Position numbers and translations under genes: made by a program. DNA of 64,000 nt from Lamellibrachia satsuma (lineage: Eukaryota > Annelida > Polychaeta > Sabellida > Siboglinidae). Below the pieces are notes generated by a model. The model searched no databases. It had not been told where the DNA came from and was given only the letters and a program-made list of their open reading frames with translations. Where the stretch lies: assembly GCA_033239005.1 (NCBI GenBank), contig BSQZ01000015.1, positions 10,433,501 through 10,497,500 of the forward strand. Reading direction: 5' to 3'. Below, in pieces: positions 13,101 to 25,100 of the stretch. Each line of letters begins with the position of its first letter. Position 1 is the stretch's first letter.

Positions 13101-16100
13101 CTCAGGTAGCCCTGCCTAACATGCGGCAGGGACACGAGGAGCCCATCCGGTCGTTCTACGCCCGTATCAAGGGGCAGGCGGATACATGCAAGTACGAGAT
13201 GAAGTGCACTAAGACGGAGTGCGAACAAGTCAACGACTTCACAGAAGAGATTATACGCAATGTGATTGCCCGCGGCATCGCAGACCAAGAGATACAACTT
13301 GATCTACTCGGTGAAAAGAACCAGGACATGCCATTAAAGTACATGATTGAGTATATCGAGGCTGCCTGATCGGCATTGGAGTCACCCAACAAATGGGACT
13401 GAGTACCAAGGACTTCATACCCGTATCCATGACTATGAAGGCTGCGAACAACAAGGGAATTCGTATTCTCGGAGCTGTGGTGGTCAGATTCGCCGGTAAC
13501 AGTGGCACTCGGAGACGACGACGACGTCGAGGAGGACAACCTGACATGGTGCGCCGCGGGCCTCGAATCATTGCGATCAGTGAATTGGGACCGCGTCATG
13601 GAGGCTACCAGCAGCGACGTCGATATGCACACACTGGAGGAAATGGCAACCGACGGCATCCCCGACTCGAAGATCGAGATGCCAGAGACGATTCGCCAGT
13701 ACCGTGAAAACATCACATCGACAGACGGAGTGATCCTATACAAGGACAGAGTTTTCATACCGCCCTCACTCCGCGGTGAGATACTGAGCACCCTCCACGC
13801 TGCCCACCAGGGCGTATCGATGATGACCGCCTGTGCAGAATCCGCTGTGTTCTGGCCAGGCATATCGGCCGACATCAGCACCACTCGGAAAAATTGCGAA
13901 CACTGCCACCGGATGGCACCCTCACAGCCTGGAGCGCCGCCCATCCCACCGATCCCAGTCGTTTACCCCTTCCAGGCAGTGTGCTCGGACTTCTTCGTAC
14001 ACAGGGGCGTAAATTACCTCGTGACGGTGGACAGATACTCAAACTGGCCAATCATATCGCAGTCGACAGGTGGCGCCACCGGCCTCATCGACCACTTACG
14101 TCGCGCCTTCGTGACGTACGGGACGCCAGAAGAGCTTGCATCGGACGGGGGTCCGGAATTCACCTCTACCGAGACCAGGTCCTTCCTGCACAGATGGGGC
14201 GTACACCACCGCCTATCATCGGTGGCCTTCCCCCACAGCAACTGTCGTGCAGAGATTGAGGTGAAGACGATGAAACGACTCATCACCGACAACACCGGTC
14301 CGAAGGGAGAACTGGACACTGACGCTGTGCAGATAGCGATACTACAAAATCGCAACACACCCGACCCTAAAACAAAGATCTCCCCGGCGATGTGTGTCTT
14401 CGGCCGCCCGATACGCGATTTCATCCCGATTATCCCCGGGAAATACAGACCACATGAGACTTGGCGTGAGACACTCAAAGCAAGGGAGGAAGCCCTCCGT
14501 AAATGCCACATCCGCACAGCTGAAACCTGGGCGGAGCACACTAAACGCCTTCCACCACTTGCGGTAGGGGACTTCGTCCGCGTACAGAACCAGACAGGAC
14601 CTCACCCCAACAAATGGGACAAGACGGGCAGTATCGTTGAGGTACGTCAGCACGACCAATACGCGATCAAGATTGACGGATCGGGCAGAGTCACACTTCG
14701 GAACAGGAAATTCCTGCGCAAGTTCAGCCCAGTTTACTACGACCGGCCGCCAACCCGATCGATCTATGACGACCTAGCAACCCGCGTCACCGTACCAACA
14801 CCCGTTGTGACACCGCAACTACCTGACCTCTATAATGACCCTGCGACACCCGCGACGCAGACGGGGCACACACCGCCACCAACACTGACATCAGCGAGAA
14901 TGCTCCAGCACAAGACAACGCCCGCTGCAGTCACGCCTACAACCCCAGGAAGAGACACACCGAAGCGCGCGACCCTCCAGACGCCACCACCAGCCCCAGC
15001 GACCCCGAGTGAAACCACCAGCACCAGCAATTGGTCAACGACGATCCACCAGAGCGACCAGCGTGCCTACCTGGCACAAGGACTATTCCATGGGATAGTC
15101 AATAAACATTTATCAGCCTTTATCCAGTAGCATAAAGACTCGGAGGGAGATAGAGAACATTATAACCGGTCTCTTGCTTTGCATAATAACCGGTCCCTTA
15201 TACCAGTGCGCATGCGCTACTAGAAACGGAACCAGTACACACTCGCATTTCAACCTGTTCAATACTTGTTTAGTTATTGTAATTTCACGTTTTCTCTTTA
15301 GTAAAGTGACTGAACAAATGGAACTCTGTTCTTATTTAATCACCGATCTATAAGACTATATATTTTTAACCTTGACATAGTCGAAAAATTATTGATACTG
15401 CAGCCAATCTCTATTTATTGTAATCATGTACGTCATTGATTGGGTGCTTTCTCTGTGCCTATCAGCGCTCTCATTTGAAGAAATAATCCCTTTACCCAGA
15501 TGTTGTGGGGCAAGTTCAAAATGACACCTGCCAAGCGAGAGTAAGCGAAAAGATGATGCGATATGTCAACGTCAAAGTTCATGACAATCGATGCCTTTTT
15601 CAGAAACGTGAATAAGAGCAGCGTTCCGACAACTGTCCCTGAACAATCTGAGGCAGCAATTCCTTCCACATCTTTTGTTACGGTGGCGGAAATGCACAAT
15701 GTTGGTGTGCCTGCCGCCAGTAACCAAGACACTACTGTATTGTCACCCACCGCTGGCACTCTGCAGTGACCAAGCGCGATTGTGGTCGACTTAAAAATTG
15801 AGTTTGATTTGGGCTCTGATTCACATACATAATCAGCGTGTATTACGGCAGCACTTTCACGGTTGCTGAACGAATGATTAGGCTGTGCTCACTTAGTAAA
15901 TTCATATTGTTGGATGATTGCTGTTTTATCAAAGAAGTAATGTTTCAATGTATTACTTTCAAAACCAATTGTATTATTGAATGCTATTTCTATTTTTATT
16001 TGTTGTATTGCTTTAGTTTTAGTGTCATGCATTTTATTTTAAGTGTGATTGTAATCATGTTTGCTCATACTAGATGTATTTGCATGCATGTATGTACGTA

Positions 16101-19100
16101 AAATGTTTCAAGCATTACTTCCGTGTTTATATATTTAAAATAAAGTTTCAAGTTGCTTTTTCACGAACCTTCATGTGTTGGCTCTTCCTTAATTATGTAG
16201 AATTGACCATATAATCATTTTCCTATTTTTCATTATCATGTCATGGCTTAATTTTTTTTAACTAGGCTAAATACTAAGGCTTAAGTGTATGCAAAGTTGT
16301 TACTCCTGTGAAGGTGATAATGCCAAACTTGCTGCACAGCTAGTAAGAGTCGACTGGGCCAATAATGGCTAAACTGGACTTGGCCTGCCATTGAAAAAAC
16401 CTAATTCGGCCAAAAATAGCAATCATTTGACATTTGCTCAACTTGCATTGCCCACTGGCTTACCAGTGCAAAAACCAAATGGGCCAATAATGGCTGTCAT
16501 TATATACCAGCATTAGCTTGCCAGTGAAAACATCAATTGGGCCAATAATGTTTGTTATTGATGCAAACAGCTTCCACACAGGCCGTTTGTATGCTTAAGG
16601 TTACACCTTTTAGAATGTTCAAGACTGGCAAAATTTTATTTCTGGATAAGGGCCTGCCTCCAGGCACCCCTACAACATGTCAGCCCCATACATGGGCCCC
16701 AGGCACCCCTACAACATGTCAACCCTATATATGGGCCCCCACGCACCCCTACAACATGTCAGCCCCATACATGGGCCCCAGGCACCCCTACAACATGTCA
16801 GCCCCATACATGGGCCCCCAGGCACCCCTACAACATGTCAGCCCCATACATGGGCCCCCAGGCACCCCTACAACATGTCTTCTTCTTCTTCTTCCATTTA
16901 AGCTCAGGACTCTATGTTAGCCACATATAAATGTGGCTAGAGTATTTTCGAGCTGTGATCACTATTGCGTGGGAGCGGGTGATGTAATGCCGGTTCGGGT
17001 CCGTTTTAGTCAGTATATGTCGCGTCTGCGTAGTTAGGCAATAATTTAGTGCATGTGCTATATGATATCTAATAATAAGGACTGTATAATTGTTCTATGT
17101 TGGCATGGTGGGAAGGCATTGTCTAAACCTTTCTACTGACGGTTGGCTAACTAATTTGTGTGTGCTATTGTTCCATAGTCTGATGGAGCTGGGAAAGAAT
17201 GAGGATTTGTAGGCGTCGATGCGGGTGAAAGTCTGGTAAAAGCGATAAGTGCTGCCTCTGGTGCATGTTGGTGCGGCGGCTAGCGACTTCGTTGTCACAT
17301 CAACCAGTTTGTGGTTGATGCGGTACAGCATCATCAACTTGGCATCGGCTCGTCTTCTCTCTAGTGACTTCCATTCCAAACTCTCAAGCATGTTCCCTAC
17401 GCTGCTGCGTCGCCGGTAGTCGTTCATTACGAAACGGGCTGCTTGCCTCTGGACATTCTCAACTGCCTTGGTGTACTTTTTGGTGGATGGGTCCCATACA
17501 GTCGACGCATACTCCACAATAGGCCTTACAAAGGTCTGGTAACACCGCGATTTGATGGCTTGGGGGCAGCTGCTGATGTTGCGCTGTAAGAAAGCCCTGG
17601 TGTTGTTGGCCTTCTTTGTTATGTTGTCGATGTGGTCATTCCATGTTAACTTCCTGTCGATGGTTACTCCAATGTACTTGGCGCCAGTGACCTCCTTTAT
17701 AGCTTTCCCATGGATCGAGTAGCAGCTGACTACTTTCTTCTTCCTTCTGTTGGTGATTCTGATAATCTCGCACTTGTCTTGGTTAAACTCCATCAACCAG
17801 TCTGCCTCCCATTTCTGCAACCTGTCGATGTCATCTTGTAATGTATCTGCGTCAGCTGTTGCATTGATGTTCCGGTACAGGAGGCAGTCATCAGCAAATA
17901 GACGTGCGGTAGAGGATACTTGGTCTGGGAGGTCATTGATGTAACACAGGAAGAGGATGGGGCCGAGGACTGTGCCCTGTGGAACGCCTGAGGTGACAGC
18001 AGCTGTAAATGATCTTTTACCTTCGAGGACTACTTCTTGGGTACGGTTACTCAGGAAGTTTTGGATCCAGTCCAGTGTATTTCCTCGCATGCCGTAATGA
18101 CGTAATTTGGCTGCCAGGTTGGGATGAGACACTTTATCAAATGCTTTAGAGAAATCCAGCAGCACAGCGTCGATCTGTCCAGCATCATGTAGGCCCTTGA
18201 CTAGGTCATCAACTGTTTGGATAAGCTGGGTTTCGCAAGATCTACGTTTGCGGAAGCCATGCTGATAGTCAGTTAGTATGTTGAGGTTTTCCAGGTGGTC
18301 CATGAAGTTGCTGTGTATGATGTGCTGCAGAGTTTTGCAGGAAATGCTCGTTAGAGATATAGGTCTGTAGTTTGATGGTGAGCCTCTATCTCCCTTCTTG
18401 TAGACTGGAATAACCCAAGCATGTTTCCAATCTACCGGCACGGTGCCTTGATCAAGGGATGATCAAGGCATAGATGAGCGTCAGTACTGGTGCAATCTCA
18501 GCGGCATAGTCTTTCAGGAGCCTGGCAGGAATCGCATCAGGTCCAGTGGCTTTATGGGGTTTAACTGCTTCGAGGAGTTTTCTCACGCCAGTTTCACATA
18601 CTGTGATATCTGGCAAGACACTGTATTTGCAAGTTCCAAGGTTCAGCACGTTAATCTTGCCTCCTTTCGTGAAAACCGATGAGAATTGGGTGTTAAGAAT
18701 ATCAGCTTTAGTCTGGCTGTCGCTGTGGACAATGCCATTCTTCTTGAGTGGGGCTACTCCGTTGTTGTCGCTTTTCTTGCTTTTGATGAAAGACCAAAAC
18801 TTCTTCAGATTGCCCCCATTCTGGTTGCTTTCTCCTATCATGGAGTTAATGTATTGGTAATATGCCTTGCAGCACTCTGATTGAACAAGCTTCTTTGTAG
18901 CCCGGTATTTTGCTATGTCCTGGTCAGACTTGGTTCGCTGGGCCTTCTTGTAGCATTTCTTTTTCTTTCTAGACAGGTTTCTTATCTTGCCGTTGGCCCA
19001 GGGCTGATTGTAGCGCTGGGAAGACAGTTTTGTTGGAACGTGATTGGCCAATACGCTTTGGCATTTGGCTGTAAATAATGCCCACAATGTTTCCACAGGT

Positions 19101-22100
19101 GTTTCCGGGTTGTATCGGGTTTGCATCTCTTCAGCAAAAGCAGCTAGATCTTTCTTGATCATTTCAGTGTCTGCTTTCTTCCATATGTGGATCTTCCTCT
19201 GGACAGGTCTTTGTCTTTTTGGCACGATGTCCGAGTTTACGTAGACTGCTGCGTCATGATCGCTGACCCCTGGTATTGGCTCGCATCTGTTGACGAGGGA
19301 AGGTCGATTTGTTAGGAAGACATCTAAGGTGTTGTGAAGTCTTGTCGGGAAAGTGACCATCTGTGATAAGCCCAGCATGGCAAAAGTGTCAATGAAGAGT
19401 TCATTTATCTGTTTAGTGTACTGATGTTTCGATATGGTGTTTGTTTGCCAATTGACGTCTGGGAGGTTTGTGTCTCCTGCAATCCACAGGGGGCTGTTTG
19501 GGAATTTCCTGGCTATGCTTGATATGGCATCACACATACAGTTTGTGTAATCAGAGTTGTTGTCTGTTGGCCTGTAAACTCCGAGTACTACAAGAGGGTG
19601 TGGCTGTGCGGTCTGAATTTTCACTCCTACCATCTCGCACGGTGACATTATAGATATGCGTTCTGCGACAAGTCCAGTCTTGATGGCAATCATGACCCCT
19701 CCATAACCATCCGCTCTGTCATTCCTGAAAGGAGGGTCATACCCAGGTGGCATGAATTCATTACTGTTGATATTGGGCTTGAGCCAAGTTTCACATGCAA
19801 TTATGATGTCAGGTTTTGCGTCCTCTACCATGTACTGGAATTCAAGCTTCTTTGTGCTGATTGACTGTGTATTGACATTAAGCAGACTTATATTGGATTT
19901 CCAATGTTTTCTTGGCATTTGAGACATGACTAGATCACGATATTCCCAGTATCGTTGTGAAGCTAAGGGGGTCCTCGAGTGGCGAGGGTGTAAAACAAAA
20001 TTACGGAATAAATAAGATAAAATAACCTTTAAAAGCGTACTCAGATTATCATATTAAAACAGGTGGTAAAATTTTAATAAATAAATAAATAATAGTGACA
20101 ATAATACTTATATAAAATTTTAATAAATAAATAAATAATAGTGACAATAATACTTATATAAAACAAAATTACGGAATAAATAAGATAAAATAACCTTTAA
20201 AAGCGTACTCAAATTATCATATTAAAACAGGTGGTTAAATTTTAATAAATAAATAAATAATAGTGACAATAATACATATATAAAACGACAATAATACTTA
20301 TATAAGATCTGAATAGCTAAAAGAAGAACTCGTGAAAGCTGTGCAATGGATGACGCTGATTTGTGCAGGATAAGACGGAGCTTCAGACAAATCAACTTGT
20401 TTGTCCGACAGGCGTTATGATCTAGGGCGACTCTAGTTCATAAAGTTCAGCGTCGGTTAAAAAGCCTGGTTCGTACGAAAGATACGGGGCAGGGATATAT
20501 AGCATGGATAGATAGTGTGTATGTAATGTATATGTCACGCTAGGTGTTGATACCCGAGCAAGTGCGTCTAACAAGCTATGTTCAACTAAAACATACGGTA
20601 GCCTTGTTGGCCGTAGGGTCTTTGTTTACACAGATCAGCCTTGAACCAAAGGGCGGGAAATACAAATTTAATCTGGCTGGTCTAAGTGCAGATTTTACTT
20701 AGCTGCATTCAGCATATATCGTTCAGGTTTCTCCCGTCTGGGTCTTTATGTTGTACTTGATCGGTGTACCGATCAGTAAACAAGGTAAATTATTATATAA
20801 ATTAGCAAAATGACAAATTCCACCGGAGATCCGACCCGACAACACCACCGCTGACCACGCCACCTAGCGAGTCAACCCCATACATGGGCCCCCAGGCACC
20901 CCTGCAACATGTCAGCCCCATACATGGGCCCCCAGGCACCCCTACAACATGTCAGCCCCATACATGGGCCCCCAGGCACCCCTACAACATGTCAACCCCA
21001 TACATGGGCCCCCAGGCACCCCTGCAACATGTCAGCCCCATACATGGGCCCCCAGGCACCCCTACAACATGTCAACCCCATACATGGGCCCCCAGGCACC
21101 CTTGCAACATGTCAACCCCATACATGGGCCCCCAGGCACCCCTGCAACATGTCAGCCCCATACATGAGCCCCCAGGCACCCCTACAACATGTCAGCCCCA
21201 TACATGGGCCCCCAGGCACCCCTACAACATGTCAACCCCATACATGGGCCCCCAGGCACCCTTGCAACATGTCAGCCCCATACATGGGCCCCAGGCACCC
21301 CTACAACATGTCAACCCCATACATGGGCCCCAGGCACCCCTACAACATGTCAACCCCATACATGGGCCCCAGGCACCCCTACAACATGGCAACCCCATAC
21401 ATGTGAAACTGACGGAGATATGAAGGAACAGACAGAGTCACAGACTACTTTATTATATAGATGTGGAGAAAATAAAAAGAGAAAGCAAATGATAACTTTG
21501 ACGAATTCTGCAGAAACCAGTGATGGTGGCTCACAGGTGAGATAGAATGTAAATGAACATGCATACATACACGTGGTTTTACTATGCAATGCAGATAGAT
21601 CATGATGTGCTCATAGATGCTACTTCAGAGGACTTACATGGTGTGGCACAAACTCATCGTAGCCCCTGTTACTGCCGGTCGCACAACAGGTCATCGCCAC
21701 CAGGGCGGAAGTCGGCAGAAGGTCGAGGGCTGTGCGTTTCTATAAACCAAACAATTAACAACTGTTGATATTCTACCAAAGTGTCATATCTGGTAGAAGA
21801 GTGTGCTTAACTCTTTCTATTCCAACGACTTTTTACGCAGTTACCCTTTCTATCCCAACTACAACTTTTTGTGCAGTTGTGACGTCACAAAATATGTGTA
21901 TGTGTACTGGCCCAGGACATTTCCAGTTGTTATGTGCTGTTTTGCTTAAATTTTCGTCGGTGATTTTGAGCGTAATAAATTACAAAATAAAGTGTTGATT
22001 TTCGTTGTTATCGCAAAATGGCTGATGCCATTCACGCCGTGTGTGATGGCAACAATGTTAATGCATTCTCAGATGATTCAGATGCTATTTTAAATAGTAA

Positions 22101-25100
22101 TCAAGCGGTTTTTGAACCAATCGATCGGCACAAGTTCATGACAACTGGATGCAACTTTGGCTAGTAGAGGACTCAGAAACCGACTGTGATTTTGAGGGTT
22201 TCCAACAGAGGATGGATTTTCAACAATTTCGCACAGAGACTTTCTCGAATGTGGTATGGATAGCGGTCCAAGAATAACTGTTTTTAAGTTGTGTTACCTG
22301 AAAAATAAATAAATATTATACATATCTTGTGCTTGTGTGGTCACTAACAGACACTAATAGTATAACAAGTATTAAAGTTGATAAATGCAATAAATTAAGC
22401 TGTCGTTCTTTTAAAACATTTATAAAAAAATATATATATGGTAAAGTTAAAATGCACCTACATTCATCAAATTCACACCGTTCAAAAGATAATTTAATTA
22501 GCTTTCATTTCGTATATAGTTTATGGTATATGCTGACACATAAAGCATAACAAATACAACATGAACAAGGAATGCTCAGATAAAAAACATGAAATCAGTG
22601 TGAAAGCAAATTTGCTTGGCAACTAGGAGGCTTATTTTGGATGGGGCTCTGGGATAAAAAGAGTTGAACCTATACCTCAAAAACACCATCCACATAGCTT
22701 TGTTGCCTTCATCTTAACCAACTCACTGATCCCTGCCTAAATAACTCAGTGATTCCATCATAACCAACTCACTGAACCCTGCATAACCAACTCACTGATC
22801 CCAGCATAACCAACTCACAGGACCCCTGCATAACCAACTCACAGAATCCCAGAATAACCAACTCACAGAACCCCTGCATAACCAACTCACTGAACCCTGA
22901 AGATCCAACTCACAGAACCCCTGCATAACCAACTCACATAACCCCGACAAAATTAACTCACTGAACTTTTCATAACCAACGCACTGAAACCCGGCATAAC
23001 TAACTCACCGAACCCTGGCAAAACCAACTCACTGAACTCTTTGTAACCAACTCACTGAACCCCCGCATAACAAAGGCCTCACAAAGTGTCTCCTGACTCC
23101 AGTCCCTGCCAAAAGGAACCAGAGAGCCATGGCCAACCTGGCAGTTTCTCTACTGCCTCAGGACTAGTGTTGGATGCTGCAGACACTTGATGCAGAAGTG
23201 GGGGTATAACTAGGATGTCCTTACAACTCCTGTGCCAGAGCCTGTACGCTGCAGTGACAGGGAAAAATGTAGTGACACAATAAGGAGAAAAAGACTATAG
23301 CTACTGTAATGTTAGGTGTGACTGCGTGTTCAGAGTGATCAGGTCTCACCTCAATGGGACTTTCATTGTCATGTGTCTGGTCCAGGAAAATGGCATGAGC
23401 ACTGCTGGGCTGAAGGAGGCGAGATGGGGGCAGCAGCATCGACCCAACAGGACGGCCGCCATACAGGTGGACAAGACGACCTAGCTCGTACGCATCCCAC
23501 GCACTCATAGCCTCTACACAAACACAACATACACGTCATTTTACCATATTCTGTCCTGTGACATTTTACCTATTCTGTGACATTTTCAATGTTCTAAGTT
23601 TATTATTCATTATTGTTATGTAATAAGTAAATATAAATGGCATTATATGGGATCACAAAATTAAATTACAAATCATTCTTATACAATAACAGTTGTTGCT
23701 CTCCTCTTTATCCCTGTAGTCCGGGGTGAGGCTGGCACCAACACCAGTCGTAGATTTTTGTTTCCCCTTCTTCTTCATCACTAGTCCCGTTTCACTGCCG
23801 TCTCCACCAATCATCTCCACTCCCTTGCCCTCATTCTCCACTCCCTTGCCCTCATTCTCCACTCCCACCAAATTTCTCTTCACACAATCCTGCCATCTCA
23901 GTCTTTGTCTTCCTCTTGTCCTTCTACCCTCCACTTTAAGCGCATCCACTCTCTTCGTCAACCATACCTTTTCATTCTTTCATCATGTCAAGCCCACTTT
24001 AGCCGGTTCCTCAACAGCTTCCTCGTGAGACCCTCTCTCACACCAACTTCCCCCTCAGCTCCTCCATTCTTTGCTTGTCTATTCTTTTCACTCCCGCAAT
24101 TCTTCTCACCCAGTTATTCTTGCAAACTTGCAATTTCTCTTGTTGCTTTTCTGCCATTGCCATGGTCTCTAGGCCGTATAGGTTTGCTGATCCTAAGCAC
24201 CTTTCCTTTTATATGTCTATCTCCCATCACCACTTCCACTTTCCTCCATGCACTCGCCCCAGCTTGTATTTTCCTGCAAATTTCCATCTCCGTTCTGCCA
24301 TCCCCGCAAACCGCTCCACCCAGATATTCAAAGCTGTCTCATTGGTTCAGTTTCTTCCCTTCCAGTCTTATATCAAGATATTTTTTCTGCTGCCCGATCA
24401 AAAGCACCTCATCTTCTCTAGACTTACTCTCAGTCCATGTTTGCAAAAGATTTCCTTCCAATCTACCAACCGTTCTTGTCCGCTACTACTGCCTGGCGTA
24501 CATTAACTTGCTGAGAATGTCCCTCGTACTCGTTTTCTGCTGATCACCTCCACTACTGCAATGAATAATGGTGGGCTTAGGGCACTCCCCTGTCTCAGGC
24601 CGACGTCCACCCTGAATTCCTCCGATATTCTCAGTTTGCACACAACTCTACCTTTTGTCTCTTCATATGTGCCTTCGACCATTTATGACAATGTGTATAT
24701 TATACATTTATTTTATGACAGTTGTTGTGACAGTTTGTATATTGTACATTTATTTTGTGGTTGTGCTGCAGTCGTGGTAAAGTACACTATCTTACGTAAC
24801 AAGGTTTCTATAGTTATTGTCGAGCCAGGCTAGGCAGTAGTCCTGGAAATGGGCATTATGTTAGGTAATAGGACGGTAATGTTTACTGAAGTGTATCGTT
24901 GACTGGTAGAGTGTATATACGCTGGGGACAGTTCTAACTGGGGTCGATCGATTGTAGTTCGCAAGAAGGCGGCTACAATATATAAAGAGGGGTCGATCGA
25001 CTGTAGTTCGCGAGAAGGCGACTACAATATTTAAAGAGACGGTCGATCGATTGTAGTTCGCGAGGAGACGGCTACAATAGTTAAAGAGACGGTCGTCGAT

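Larger units (their letters stand above)
12492..15338 (+). mobile_element. Internally deleted Ty3/gypsy-type LTR retrotransposon
   Basis: Two 188-bp direct repeats enclose gag, a short protease remnant and an integrase; reverse transcriptase and RNase H are absent. The LTRs differ at five positions, all transitions. Flanking 5-mers are ATTAC and ATCAC, a one-mismatch target duplication inside the hAT copy. The related hAT fragment near 8838 preserves the uninterrupted site. A purine-rich tract (CGGAGGGAG) precedes the 3' LTR. Non-autonomous as it stands. Confidence 0.9.
12321..16656 (+). mobile_element. hAT-type DNA transposon, copy 2, split by an LTR element
   Basis: Termini CAGGCCCTTAGCCAG (12321) and CTGGATAAGGGCCTG (ends 16656) are imperfect inverted repeats beginning CAG, as in hAT elements. 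Flanking 8-mers GCCCCAGA and CCTCCAGG both match GCCCCAGG of the 40-bp minisatellite unit with one and two changes, consistent with an aged 8-bp target duplication. Without the nested LTR element it is about 1.5 kb. Its plus strand carries a short transposase N-terminus-like ORF (15563-15769). Confidence 0.75.
16880..20870 (-). mobile_element. CR1/Jockey-like non-LTR retrotransposon, near full length
   Basis: About 3.99 kb inserted precisely into the 40-bp minisatellite: left flank ends ATGTC, right flank begins GTCAACCCC, so at most a 3-bp (GTC) overlap can be target duplication. The minus-strand 3' end is a (GAA)n simple repeat. It has an endonuclease/reverse transcriptase gene in two frames and a ~0.94-kb 5' leader with an internal tandem duplication. 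No ORF1 was seen. Clade placement rests on motif style only. Confidence 0.88.

Noticed and set aside
20884..21545. Pro/His-rich ORFs of 118-179 codons
   Set aside because: By-products of the 40-bp minisatellite.
23905..24543. 212-codon plus-strand ORF
   Set aside because: Antisense of the RTE-like LINE, whose RT motifs read on the minus strand.
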